The notes beneath the pieces were generated by a model. The model was not told the DNA's origin, ran no database searches, and saw nothing but the letters and a program-made list of their open reading frames with translations. From positions 186,001 to 250,000 of the forward strand of contig JAHBVV010000001.1 of the NCBI GenBank assembly GCA_019637335.1: DNA of 64,000 nt, given 5' to 3'. The number at the start of each line of letters is the position of its first letter. Position 1 is the first letter of the stretch. Positions 26,733-35,611 of this stretch are shown piece by piece. Made by a program: the position numbers and the translations under genes. The stretch is from Candidatus Hydrogenedentota bacterium (GTDB lineage Bacteria > Hydrogenedentota > Hydrogenedentia > Hydrogenedentales > JAEUWI01).

Positions 26733-27911
26733 ATGATCGCCCGTCTACTCTCCTGCCTCGCCCTCGCCGCCGCATTCGCCGCGCCCGCCCTCGAAAGCGA
26801 GCTCATTTTCCCCATGAACCCGATGCACAACCACGGATCGAGCATCGTGGAGACGCCGGAGGGCGACCTCATTGCGTGCTGGTTCCACGGCACGGGCGAG
26901 CGCAAGTCCGACGATGTGGTGATCCAGGGAGCGCGCAAGCGCCAGGGCGCGGATACGTGGAGCGAGCCCTTCCTGATGGCGGATACGCCCGATCTGCCGG
27001 ACTGCAATCCGGTGCTGTTCATCGACCCCCGCGGCACGCTCTGGCTCTTCTGGATCGCCGTCCAGGACAACGAGTGGGGCGGGTCCCTCCTGAAATACCG
27101 CACCGCCGCGAACTACCAGAACGACGGGCCGCCCGAATGGGACTGGCAGGACGTCATCCACACGCGCCCGCTCAATCTGGAGCCGAAAATGAACGCCACG
27201 CTCGACCAGCTCGAGACGGAGATGGCGGATCTCCTTGCGGGCGCCCCGCGAATTCAGGGATTGATCCAGCAACTCCGCGACACGCTCCCAATCAAGATCC
27301 ACCGGCGGCTGGGCTGGATGACGCGGATCAAGCCGATTATGACCAGCGAAAACCGGATGATGCTCGGGCTCTATTCCGACGTTTGGAACTCGTCGCTGGC
27401 GGTCTTCACCGAGGATTGGGGCCAGACCTGGACCACCGGGGAACCCGCGCTCACCATGCAGCTCGGCAACATCCAGCCGGCCTTCGCCCAGCGCAAAAAT
27501 GGCGAGATCGTGATGTACATGCGGGACAACGGCCTCCCGAAGAAGATCCGCCAGGCGGTCTCCAACGACGGCGGCGTGACCTGGGGGCCGGTCACCGCGA
27601 TGGACATTCCCAATCCCGGGGCATCGGTGGATGTGCTCGTGTTGCAAAGCGGCCACTGGGCCCTGATCTGCAACGACGCGGACGGGCGGCACATCGCGAC
27701 GGTGTATCTTTCGGAGGACGAAGGGCAGACCTGGCCGGTTTCCAGACGGATCGAAGACTTCGAGAAGGACGCCGGTTCCGCCTCGTATTTCGCACTGATT
27801 CAGGGGAAAGACGGCGTGATTCACACGACGTATTCCTACAAGAACGCGGACACGCCCGGATCCGCGATCAAGCATGTCGCGTTTGACGAGGGGTGGATCC
27901 GGGGCGAGTAA
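26733..27911 (+). CDS. secreted sialidase/BNR-repeat glycosidase-like protein (392 aa)
   Basis: AGGAAGGAC precedes the ATG and a signal peptide follows (LLSCLALAAAFAAPA). The beta-propeller is marked by Asp-boxes: TEDWGQTW, SNDGGVTW and SEDEGQTW. The N-terminal HNHGSSIVETPEGDLIACWF is the strand usually carrying the first Arg region in exo-sialidase-like proteins. It would act in the periplasm or outside on host- or algal-type glycans. Many BNR proteins of this kind in environmental bacteria are annotated exo-alpha-sialidase without tested activity. Confidence 0.82.
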   Translation: MIARLLSCLALAAAFAAPALESELIFPMNPMHNHGSSIVETPEGDLIACWFHGTGERKSDDVVIQGARKRQGADTWSEPFLMADTPDLPDCNPVLFIDPRGTLWLFWIAVQDNEWGGSLLKYRTAANYQNDGPPEWDWQDVIHTRPLNLEPKMNATLDQLETEMADLLAGAPRIQGLIQQLRDTLPIKIHRRLGWMTRIKPIMTSENRMMLGLYSDVWNSSLAVFTEDWGQTWTTGEPALTMQLGNIQPAFAQRKNGEIVMYMRDNGLPKKIRQAVSNDGGVTWGPVTAMDIPNPGASVDVLVLQSGHWALICNDADGRHIATVYLSEDEGQTWPVSRRIEDFEKDAGSASYFALIQGKDGVIHTTYSYKNADTPGSAIKHVAFDEGWIRGE

Positions 27912-27981
27912 GCCCCGCCCACGCGCCGCCTTGCGCCTGAAAATGGACCATGCCCGCTCCCGGTCTACAGGAGGGCATGCC

Positions 27982-28386
27982 ATGAACATGAACACACTCG
28001 CGCGGGGTGAACGGTGGATGACGCCGGCGGAGAAACGCCTGAACCGCCGTTTCGTAACAAGGGTCGCGCGCCAACTGCGCGCCCGGGGGGTGGCGGACTC
28101 TCCCATGCTGTGCCTGCGCATCGGGGACGTCGCCGTCACATGGATCCTCGCGCGACGTCTGGAAGCGGCCCTCGCGCCGGATCCCGCCGCGCAGTCCCCC
28201 GCCGTCGCGACCCCCGCCCAGGCCGACGCCATCGGCAAGAACCGGGAGCGCCTGCGGAAGTCGGTCAAGGAGCTCGAGGAGTTCTGCGAACGCAACGGCG
28301 CCCCGGTCGAAACAGGCCTGGCCGACATCGTGCGGCCCATGCTGCGCAATGTGGAGGGCGCGGGCCTGTTTTCCCCGGACCGGTGA
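27982..28386 (+). CDS. hypothetical protein (134 aa)
   Basis: GGAGGG precedes the ATG. The protein is basic and helical in the first half (AEKRLNRRFVTRVARQLRAR) and has an Ala/Pro linker and a second helical pair (NRERLRKSVKELEEFCE). No signal peptide. The layout superficially recalls small terminase-like or DNA-binding proteins but no motif is decisive. The 333 nt that follow contain only palindromic repeats. Confidence 0.55.
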   Translation: MNMNTLARGERWMTPAEKRLNRRFVTRVARQLRARGVADSPMLCLRIGDVAVTWILARRLEAALAPDPAAQSPAVATPAQADAIGKNRERLRKSVKELEEFCERNGAPVETGLADIVRPMLRNVEGAGLFSPDR

Positions 28387-28410
28387 TGGCCGGGGATGGC
28401 CAAACATAAT

Positions 28411-28458
28411 GTAGGATAGCCGTCCCGGCTGTCCGGACAGGCGGGACGCCTATCCTAC
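28411..28458. repeat. 48-bp near-perfect palindrome, REP-like
   Basis: GTAGGATAGCCGTCCCGGCT with GTCC, mirrored by GGAC and AGGCGGGACGCCTATCCTAC; 22 of 24 arm positions pair. The right arm recurs at about 28622-28652 and the left arm at 46803-46826. The intergenic stretch 28387-28719 holds these plus a short inverted match (28498-28530) to the repeat ending at 53960, and no gene. Confidence 0.75.
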
Positions 28459-28719
28459 TTTGCCCGTGACTTCTTTTGGACAGGCGCTTATGACGCGTTG
28501 CGTCACCCATTGAGGATGAAATGCTGCTCCTGACTGTTGGCGATCAACTGAAGTCCCGCACCCACAAGCCTTCGCGGCGGAGCCGCGGAGCTTGAGGGTG
28601 GCACCCGTGGCTCCTCTTGAAATCTCGGGACAGGCGGGACGCCTATCCTACTCTGCGTATCTGTAGGCATGGCGCGGGCCGCCTTGCAACCGCGCGGCTC
28701 CATATGCGATACCATCCAC

Positions 28720-29151
28720 ATGAAACCGTTCATCGTGCTAGTCATCGCCGCCCTTGCCCTCGCCGGGTGCGCGTCGAATCCGAAACCGGATGGTCCGCCG
28801 GTCGTGCGCGAACTGCTCACGACCGGCTACTGCAAGTGCGGGCGCTGCACCAACTGGCGCCACACCCTCTTCCTCCGGCGCACGGTCATCAAGGACGGCC
28901 CCAGCAAGGGCGATCGCAAAAAGGTGCGCAAGACCGCCAGCGGCAAGATGGCGAAGGTCGGCACCATCGCCGCCGACACCAGCGTATACCCCTTCGGGAC
29001 GATTATGTACATTCCCGGCTACGGCTACGGCGAAGTGCAGGATGTCGGCGGGGCCATCAAGGGCCAGCACATCGATCTTTTCTTCAAGAAGCACGAGACC
29101 GCCCTGAAATGGGGCAAGCAGCGCAAGCAGGTCCAGATCTGGTTCCCCTGA
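28720..29151 (+). CDS. 3D-domain lipoprotein, RlpA/MltA-type double-psi beta barrel (143 aa)
   Basis: The start at 28720 begins a lipoprotein signal (MKPFIVLVIAALALAGC) with the lipobox LAGC. The mature domain has ATGYCKCGRC-like LTTGYCKCGRCTNW. The three Asp residues of the 3D domain appear in AADTSVYPFGT, EVQDVGGAIKG and HIDLFF, the pattern of MltA C-terminal and YabE/RpfB-like 3D domains that act on peptidoglycan. Probably a periplasmic lipid-anchored cell-wall enzyme. Repeats lie directly upstream. Confidence 0.82.
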   Translation: MKPFIVLVIAALALAGCASNPKPDGPPVVRELLTTGYCKCGRCTNWRHTLFLRRTVIKDGPSKGDRKKVRKTASGKMAKVGTIAADTSVYPFGTIMYIPGYGYGEVQDVGGAIKGQHIDLFFKKHETALKWGKQRKQVQIWFP

Positions 29152-29214
29152 GCGCCCGCGGACTGAACCCGCTTCGGGTTGCGCGCGCGATCCCCAACCG
29201 AAAAGGACGATCCC

Positions 29215-29757
29215 ATGCTGGAAGATTCTCCACTCAAACATAAACGCATCCTGATCATCGCCGGCGAGATCTACGAAGATCTGGAGCTCTGGTACCCGAA
29301 GCTCCGCCTGGAGGAGGCGGGCGCGGCCGTGACCGTGGCCGGGCCGGAGGCGGGCGTGAAATACGCCGGTAAACACGGCTACCCCTGCGTTTCCGACGCC
29401 CGCATCGACGCCATGCTGGAGGCGGATTTTGACGGGCTTATCGTGCCCGGCGGCTTCATGCCCGACGCCCTGCGCCGCGATCCGGCGCTCCTCAAGCTCG
29501 TGTCGGATTTCGCGGCGGCGGGCAAGCTGGTGGCGGCCATCTGCCACGGTGGCTGGATACCGATCTCGGCGAAGGTTTACCGCGGCGTCCGCGTGACCGG
29601 ATCGCCGGGCATCAAGGACGACCTGGAGAACGCCGGCGCCCTCTTCGAAGACGCCCCGGTCGTGGTTGATCGCCACTTCATTTCCAGCCGCCGCCCCGGC
29701 GATCTGCCGGACTTCTGCCGCGCCATCATCGCCTTTCTCGCGGCCTGGCAGCCCTGA
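29215..29757 (+). CDS. DJ-1/PfpI family protein (180 aa)
   Basis: A class I glutamine-amidotransferase-like fold. RILIIAGEIYEDLELWYP carries the conserved Glu. AAICHGGW holds the nucleophile-elbow Cys-His of PfpI/YhbO proteins, and LIVPGGFMPDALR precedes it. Members act as deglycases, chaperones or intracellular proteases; which applies here is unknown. AAAAGGACG lies ahead of the ATG. Closely followed by a GT4 gene, perhaps co-transcribed. Confidence 0.85.
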   Translation: MLEDSPLKHKRILIIAGEIYEDLELWYPKLRLEEAGAAVTVAGPEAGVKYAGKHGYPCVSDARIDAMLEADFDGLIVPGGFMPDALRRDPALLKLVSDFAAAGKLVAAICHGGWIPISAKVYRGVRVTGSPGIKDDLENAGALFEDAPVVVDRHFISSRRPGDLPDFCRAIIAFLAAWQP

Positions 29758-29768
29758 ACGAAGGGGCC

Positions 29769-30938
29769 ATGCCCGATCCCGCCGACAGAGGGCCGCACGT
29801 CCTGATGATCGGGGCCTTTCCGCCCCAGGCCCAGGGCATTCCCGGCTATTGCGGGGCCCTGGCGGCCGCGATCGGCCGGCGCGCGACGATCCGCGCCCTG
29901 GGCTTCCGGGCCATGTATCCCCCGTGGCTCTTCCCGGGCGTGAAGGCGGCCAACGACCCCACCAGCGCGGCCCCGGAGGCCCCGGGCCTCACCGTGACGC
30001 ACGCGCTGGCCTGGTACAACCCGCTCGGCTGGATCCGGCATGCGTGGCGCGCGCCGGCGGATGTCGTCCATATCCAGTGGTGGAGCCTGCCGCTGTTTCC
30101 GGTCTGCCTGACCTTCGCGCTGGCGGCAAGGATACGGAGGCTGGCCGTGGTGCTGACGGTCCACAACGTCCATCCCCACGAACCGAGCCGGGGCTTCACC
30201 ATCGCCAGCCGCATCCTCTACCGCCTCGCCGATCACCTCATCGTGCACAGCAAGACGAACCGCGAACAACTCTGCGCCAGCGGGACGATCGCGCGCGACC
30301 ACGTTTCCTGCATTCCCATGGGCGCCGACGATGGCCCGATCACGCCGCCGGATCGCCCGACCGCCCGCGCCACGCTCGATCTGCCCGAAGACGCCGAGGT
30401 GGTGCTATTCTTCGGCACGATCCGCCCGTACAAGGGGCTGCGCGATTTGCTGCGCGCCGCCGCGACCGCCCGAAAATCGCTGCCGCGCCTTCATCTCGTG
30501 ATCGCGGGCAAGCCCTGGGAAGACTGGGCGCCCCTCGACGGCCTGATTCACGACCTGGGTCTGGGCGATTGCGTGCGCGCACGGCTGAAATACCTCCCGG
30601 AAGCCGATTTGCCGCCGATTCTTGCCGCCGCGGATCTCGCCGTGCTGCCCTACACGCATTTCGACGCGCAGAGCGCGGCCGGATCGCGCCTGATCGCCGC
30701 CGGGTTGCCGCTGGTCGTCACCGATACCGGCGGCTTGCCGGAGCTTGTGCAGCACGATCCTCGCTGGGTGGCGCCCCCGAACGATCCCGAGGCCCTCGCG
30801 GCGCGGATCGTGGCGTACTTCACCGATCCCGCCGCCGCCGAGGCCTTCCGCGATATTGCCGGCAGGACCCGCGCGGCGATGTCGTGGGACGGCGCGGCGG
30901 AGGCGCACCTTCGGCTCTACAGGGCGCTGCGGACGTAG
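29769..30938 (+). CDS. GT4-family glycosyltransferase (389 aa)
   Basis: A GT-B glycosyltransferase with an N-terminal HVLMIGAFPPQAQGIPGYCG and the middle strand DVVHIQWWSLPLFPV. LTVHNVHPHEPS is typical of this subgroup. The donor domain has LFFGTIRPYKGLRDLL (about 217) and AVLPYTHFDAQSAAGSRLI instead of the common E-x7-E, then AAGLPLVVTDTGGLPELV. AAGGGG precedes the ATG, 11 nt after the PfpI stop. The acceptor is unknown; a polysaccharide role is likely. Confidence 0.83.
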   Translation: MPDPADRGPHVLMIGAFPPQAQGIPGYCGALAAAIGRRATIRALGFRAMYPPWLFPGVKAANDPTSAAPEAPGLTVTHALAWYNPLGWIRHAWRAPADVVHIQWWSLPLFPVCLTFALAARIRRLAVVLTVHNVHPHEPSRGFTIASRILYRLADHLIVHSKTNREQLCASGTIARDHVSCIPMGADDGPITPPDRPTARATLDLPEDAEVVLFFGTIRPYKGLRDLLRAAATARKSLPRLHLVIAGKPWEDWAPLDGLIHDLGLGDCVRARLKYLPEADLPPILAAADLAVLPYTHFDAQSAAGSRLIAAGLPLVVTDTGGLPELVQHDPRWVAPPNDPEALAARIVAYFTDPAAAEAFRDIAGRTRAAMSWDGAAEAHLRLYRALRT

Positions 30939-30948
30939 GCGCTGCGGG

Positions 30949-32169
30949 CTATTTCGCGGCGCCGGTCGCCACCATATCGAGCACGAGCCGTTTATCCGGC
31001 GAGCCCGATCCCGCCACCGTCGCTTTCGAGGCCGCCGGCGGGCGCTCCGGGTCGTAGTATTCCGGGCGGATCTCGTTCAACGCGGTGGAGGTGTCGTCCG
31101 CCGTCACGTAGTACGTAGCCTTGATCATGTGCCTGAAATCGCCGCCCAGCGGTTCCAGCACCGCCTTCAACTGCGCGAAGATATCGTGCACCTGGCCGGC
31201 GGCATCCAGGGTTTTCCGCGCGGTGAAGCCCTGGGTGTAAATCCGCACCGGGCTGTTCACGATCGCGTAGCGGCAGTAGACCGGCGACCGCGCCACCTCG
31301 GGCGGCCAGCGGTGCTCGACCGGGTCCGCGCTTTCCGGGGCGCCCGGGATCCACGCGATCAGCTCGATCTCCGTGGGGATGCCGTTCAGCCAGTCCACAA
31401 AGGTCATCGCGGGCGCGGTGGCGTCCGGATAAAACGCCGCCATTACCGCTTCCGCCTCCGCCACGCCGGACGCGGGTTTCATGAAGGCCTTCAGGTGCAC
31501 CACGTGCTCCGCGGACAACCCGTTCAGCGCAAGCACCTCGTGCAGCTGGTCCATCGTGCCCTTTGACGCGACGACTAGGTCTTGCGTATCCATCTCGGCC
31601 ATGCCGGAAATGTAGAGCGCCCGGCCTTTCGGCAATACCGCCACGTGCGCCGCGCCGTTTCGCGCGGGGATCGCGCCGCTCGTGTGCCGCAGCACGGCCT
31701 CCGGCGCGCGATCATCCGCCACGGCCGCGATCGCGTCGGCCGCGACCAGCGCCGCCGGGTCCGCCAGCGCCGAAACAACCCAGGTCACCGCCGGGTGCGC
31801 GCCATCGCCCAGGCGGCCCTTCAGGCGCGCGGCCGCCTCCCCCACCAGCGCGTCCGACGTGACGTACATGTTCAGCCGCGCGATCGCGTCGAGGCTGGAA
31901 CCCACTTCGCCCAGGATCGACGACAGGTTTGCGACGAGCCGGTCGAGCTGCGCGTCGAGCGTATCGCCCGCGATCACGCCCGACGCGTCCACCGGGAGAA
32001 GTTGCGCCGTGTGCGCGAGCGCCCGATCTTCAACGACCACCGCCGCCGCCAGGCCCGTCTCCGGGTCGACCGAAACGGCGCGGGTCCCTTGCGCCTGGAC
32101 GGCCAGCGCGCTCACGCCCAGCCCCACAACCACGCCGAACATCCGGGAGATGCTTCGATTTCCATGCAT
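30949..32169 (-). CDS. exported protein with three tandem RidA/YjgF-like domains (406 aa)
   Basis: The start at 32169 gives a signal peptide (MFGVVVGLGVSALAVQA). Three RidA-like repeats follow. The first is about 40-140 (AQLDRLVANLSSILGEVGSS), the second about 165-275 (LYISGMAEMDTQDLVVASKG and TVDWL-like FVDWLNGIPTEIELIAWI), the third about 300-400 (IYTQGFTARKTLDAAGQVHD and HMIKATYYVTADD). RidA proteins are trimers whose active sites lie between subunits, so a three-domain chain could fold as one pseudo-trimer. Export is unusual, since RidA imine deaminases act in the cytoplasm. The catalytic Arg is not conserved in every repeat as far as can be seen. Function unknown. Confidence 0.7.
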   Translation of the reverse strand: MHGNRSISRMFGVVVGLGVSALAVQAQGTRAVSVDPETGLAAAVVVEDRALAHTAQLLPVDASGVIAGDTLDAQLDRLVANLSSILGEVGSSLDAIARLNMYVTSDALVGEAAARLKGRLGDGAHPAVTWVVSALADPAALVAADAIAAVADDRAPEAVLRHTSGAIPARNGAAHVAVLPKGRALYISGMAEMDTQDLVVASKGTMDQLHEVLALNGLSAEHVVHLKAFMKPASGVAEAEAVMAAFYPDATAPAMTFVDWLNGIPTEIELIAWIPGAPESADPVEHRWPPEVARSPVYCRYAIVNSPVRIYTQGFTARKTLDAAGQVHDIFAQLKAVLEPLGGDFRHMIKATYYVTADDTSTALNEIRPEYYDPERPPAASKATVAGSGSPDKRLVLDMVATGAAK

Positions 32170-32269
32170 GATGTCATTCCTGCCTCGTTGCGTTTCATTA
32201 CAGCGTAAGCGCCGATGATATACCACGGCGGCGGGCGGGGCCAAGCGGCGATCGCGGGGCCGTTGGCGG

Positions 32270-32497
32270 CAGGGCAATCGCATTTAAACTCGACCTCGGT
32301 ATATGGGCGTAAACTTGAGTCGATTTGGAACCTTGAATCAACGATAGTGAGCGTTTTGGAGCGCCGGCATCTGTGCCGGCAAGGTCCGGGATTCGCCGCA
32401 GGCGAAATGCCAGCGCGCCAACACGCGCCCCTTATAACATTGAAGGTGGTTCATGTGGCGCCCGGCTCGAGTTGGAAGTTTAAATGGGATTGCCCTG
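32270..32497 (-). mobile_element. MITE copy 3 (228 bp) with perfect 10-bp target duplication
   Basis: It is inverted relative to copies 1 and 2. The ends are CAGGGCAATCGCATTTAAAC and AGTTTAAATGGGATTGCCCTG minus one changed base. It is flanked on both sides by CCGTTGGCGG, an exact 10-bp duplication indicating the most recent insertion. No coding capacity. It sits between the triple-RidA gene and rlmI, about 75 nt before the rlmI start, and may affect its promoter. Confidence 0.9.
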
Positions 32498-32573
32498 CCG
32501 TTGGCGGGCTTTGCGCGGTCGTGCTATACTTCCGGCCTCCCAACCGCGCCCCCGCCATGAGGTTCCTGTCGCC

Positions 32574-33710
32574 ATGTCCAGCGAAATCCGCACCGCCACC
32601 CTGAAGCCCCGCGAAGAACGCCGCCTCCAGCGCGGCCATCTGTGGGCCTACCGCACCGAGTTCGACAAGCTCCCGGAACTGGAGGACGGCGAACTGGTGG
32701 ACGTATATACGGGCCACCGGCGCTTTGTCGGGCGGGGCTTCTACCAGGCCCAGGGCGGCATCGCGGTGCGTCTCCTGGCCCGCCGGCAGGATGCGATCGG
32801 CGCGGACTTCTTCCGGGAGCGCATCGGCGCCGCGCGCGCACTCCGCGAGCGACTCTTTCCGGGAGCGCAAGCCTACCGCTGGGTTTTCGGCGAGAGCGAC
32901 GGCCTGCCCGGGCTCGTGGCGGACCGCTTCGGCGGGACCGTGACCGTGCAGTCTTCGTGCGCGTTTTACCGGCCCTGGATGGACGCCATCGCCGGGGCCT
33001 TTCTGTCCAACGAAGGCGTCACGGGCGTGCGCGTGCAGGTGGCGTATGACGTGGTGACGCAGGGGGAAATTCCCGAGACCCTCGCCTTTGAACTCGAGGG
33101 GATGCAGGTGCGGCTGCGGCTCGAAGGCGCGCAGAAGACCGGCATGTTCCTCGACCAGCGCCTCAACCGCCTGGCGACCGCTCCCTTCGCGCCGGGCGCC
33201 CGCGTGTTCGACGGCCACTGCCACCTCGGGCTCTGGGCCTGCCACGCCGCCCGCGCCGGGGCCCGCGAGATCATCGCGGCGGACAGCGCCGAGGCCGCGA
33301 TCGCGCTCGCCCGCGAAAACGCCGAGGCCAATGGCCTCGCGGACGCGATCGATTTCCGCCACGGCGATGTTGAAGCGGTGCTGGAAGCGGAGGAACCGTT
33401 CGACCTCGTGATCATCGATCCGCCGGCCTTCGCGAAGAGCCGCGGCCTGGCCAAGAAGGCGGCAAACCGCTACCTGGCGCTCAACCAGGCGGCCATCCGC
33501 GCGACCCGGCCCGGCGGACTTCTATTCACGTCGTCGTGCTCCCACTTCGTGCCGCCGGCCGACTTTCTCGACATCCTCAAGCGGGCCGCGGCCGCCGAGA
33601 AGCGATCCGCCCAGCTGCTGGAGTTGCGGGGGGCGAGTCCGGATCATCCGGTGCTCCTGAGCATGCCGGAAACCAATTATCTCAAGTGCGCGGTGCTCCA
33701 TATCGCGTGA
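32574..33710 (+). CDS. rlmI: 23S rRNA (cytosine-C5)-methyltransferase, RlmI family
   Basis: The 378-residue protein has an N-terminal PUA-like part (RRLQRGHLWAYRTEFDKLP), the middle SDGLPGLVADRFG and a SAM-dependent domain. That domain has GARVFDGHCHLGLWACHAA (motif I region), FDLVIIDPPAFAKSR (motif IV) and TSSCSHFV with the catalytic Cys. KTGMFLDQRLNR is characteristic of the YccW/RlmI group, which methylates C1962 of 23S rRNA. The start at 32574 matches the normal N-terminus; the frame upstream runs into the MITE. Confidence 0.88.
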   Translation: MSSEIRTATLKPREERRLQRGHLWAYRTEFDKLPELEDGELVDVYTGHRRFVGRGFYQAQGGIAVRLLARRQDAIGADFFRERIGAARALRERLFPGAQAYRWVFGESDGLPGLVADRFGGTVTVQSSCAFYRPWMDAIAGAFLSNEGVTGVRVQVAYDVVTQGEIPETLAFELEGMQVRLRLEGAQKTGMFLDQRLNRLATAPFAPGARVFDGHCHLGLWACHAARAGAREIIAADSAEAAIALARENAEANGLADAIDFRHGDVEAVLEAEEPFDLVIIDPPAFAKSRGLAKKAANRYLALNQAAIRATRPGGLLFTSSCSHFVPPADFLDILKRAAAAEKRSAQLLELRGASPDHPVLLSMPETNYLKCAVLHIA

Positions 33711-33785
33711 TGCGGGCAATGCGAAGCCGCCGTCCACTTTCATCCTTACTGGGTGGCGCAACTCGTCATATGCGGCTGCTCCACT

Positions 33786-33944
33786 CAGAAAAAACGCCTC
33801 GGCATCACCACAACTGGCTCATAAAAACCAGATTACAGCAACTCTCCCAAGGAAGCGGCAAAGGCTGGGAGCGCAGGCGTCCCCGCCTGCCAGGCGGCGA
33901 AGCCGCCGTCCACTTTCATCCTAAACGGGCGCCACAATGCGGCA
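33786..33944 (+). repeat. dispersed repeat, copy A (about 160 bp)
   Basis: GCCTCGGCATCACCACAACT through GGCTGGGAGCGCAGGCGTCC to GCCGCCGTCCACTTTCATCC recurs with few differences at 53809-53965. A shortened piece (GAAGCCGCCGTCCACTTTCA) also occurs just upstream at 33724. The core GGGAGCGCAGGCG...CGCCTGC is a hairpin related to those at 39780, 42789 and inside the MITE. The 408-nt stretch 33711-34118 otherwise holds no gene. Confidence 0.75.
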
Positions 33945-34118
33945 CGAAGGCCAGCACCACATTCTCTTCGCGCTCCTTCTTGAAAGTACGGACGGGGACC
34001 CGGGGAGCGTGCACGACACTTGTACTGCTTTCGGTATGCGCTGGCATGCGCTGGCATGCGCCGCCTCGCTTCGCTATACTCGCCGGATACACCAGACCAA
34101 CGCACGAGAGGAGCTTTC

Positions 34119-35522
34119 ATGCGCAGCGTACGCGATTTCGGGGCTATCGGGGATGGCGTGGCGGACGATACCGCCGCAATCCAGCATGCCATTCAGGAGA
34201 ACGTCAACGAGGTGGTGTTCCCCCCCGGCAACTACCGCATCACGAAGACCATCACCATCGACCTGGCCACAACCGGTTTTGTCAGCCTCGCCGGCAGCGG
34301 CGGGACCGCGAAGATCCTCATGGAGGGGGCCGGCCCCGCGCTCGACTTCCGCGGCAACCACGGCGGCACGGCGGGCCCGGAGACCTTCCAGGACGGCATC
34401 TGGGCGCGCGAGCGCATGCCGCTGGTGCAGGGCCTCGAGATCGAAGGGCGCCACCCCGAGGCGGACGGCATCCATTGCCACCAGACCGCGATGAGCACCT
34501 TTGAAAGCGTGCTCCTGCGGAAACTCCGCCACGGCATCCACCTCACGGAGCGCGCGCGGAACGTCCTCATCAGCCACTGCCACATCTACGACAACAGCGG
34601 CGTGGGCGTGTTTCTCGATCACGTGAACCTGCACCAGATCATTGTCGCGAGCAGCCACATCAGCTACAACAAGCTTTCGGGCATCAAGATCCTCAACGGC
34701 GAAGTCCGCAACGTGCAGATCACGGGCAACGACATCGAATACAACTACGACCGGCATGTTTCGGAAGGCGCGCCCGCAAGCGCGGAGATCTGGATCGAGA
34801 CCACCGGCGAGAAGGCCACCATCCGCGAAGGGACCATCGCGAGCAACACCATCCAGTCGCGCTTTTCGCCAGGCGGCGCGAATATCCGCTTCATCAGCCG
34901 CCCCGAAGCCAACCTGCACGCGGGCCTCTTCGCCATCAGCGGGAACCTCATCGGCAGCCAGGAAACCAATATCGACCTGGTGTCGGCGCGGGGCGTATCG
35001 ATATCCGGCAACGTGATCTACAGCGGCCACCAGCGCAACCTGCGGGCGACCAATTGCCGGAGCATTGCGGTTGCCGGGAACACTTTCGATCACAACGGCG
35101 ATTACCTGCCGAAGGAACTGGCCACGGGCATCACGTTTGACGGCTGCACCGACTGCACGCTGACCGGCTCCATCATTCACGACGCCTTTGCGGGAGAGCA
35201 CACCGTGAACACCCCGGTGACGCTGGAACGGAAGGGGCTGGTTGAGATCATCGGATGCCAACGAATGACCGTTAGCGCCTGCCAGATCCTGGACCCAGGC
35301 CTGCCGGGAATCTACCTCGATTCCTGCGATCTGGTGAACATCCAGGGTTGCTCGATCCTCGATTCCCGCGAAGAAAACAAGATGCCCCACGCCATCCACT
35401 GGACCGGCCCCGGCCAGGCCAACCAGATCGGAAACTGCACGCTCGGCCAGGGCGGCGCGGGGGCCATCAACGCGGCGGCGGAGGCGAACGTGAAGGTCGG
35501 GGACAACGTGGAAGTGGCGTAA
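34119..35522 (+). CDS. right-handed parallel beta-helix protein, pectate-lyase-superfamily type (467 aa)
   Basis: The N-terminus RSVRDFGAIGDGVADDTAAI is the classic start of the pectate lyase/glycosyl hydrolase 28-like N-cap. NEVVFPPGNYRITKTITI, then repeated coils such as LISHCHIYDNSGVGVFLDHV and VQITGNDIEYNYD, follow to residue ~450. No signal peptide is visible, which is odd for a polysaccharide-binding protein and also occurs in phage tailspikes. GAGAGGAGC gives a strong ribosome-binding site. Substrate and catalytic residues cannot be assigned by eye. Confidence 0.8.
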   Translation: MRSVRDFGAIGDGVADDTAAIQHAIQENVNEVVFPPGNYRITKTITIDLATTGFVSLAGSGGTAKILMEGAGPALDFRGNHGGTAGPETFQDGIWARERMPLVQGLEIEGRHPEADGIHCHQTAMSTFESVLLRKLRHGIHLTERARNVLISHCHIYDNSGVGVFLDHVNLHQIIVASSHISYNKLSGIKILNGEVRNVQITGNDIEYNYDRHVSEGAPASAEIWIETTGEKATIREGTIASNTIQSRFSPGGANIRFISRPEANLHAGLFAISGNLIGSQETNIDLVSARGVSISGNVIYSGHQRNLRATNCRSIAVAGNTFDHNGDYLPKELATGITFDGCTDCTLTGSIIHDAFAGEHTVNTPVTLERKGLVEIIGCQRMTVSACQILDPGLPGIYLDSCDLVNIQGCSILDSREENKMPHAIHWTGPGQANQIGNCTLGQGGAGAINAAAEANVKVGDNVEVA

Positions 35523-35611
35523 TCTGAAAGCGGATAACCCGGCCGCGGTTCCGCCGGGATCGGGTATACTGAGCGTATAAAACGACAGGGAGCAGATGCG
35601 CTTTCGATACC

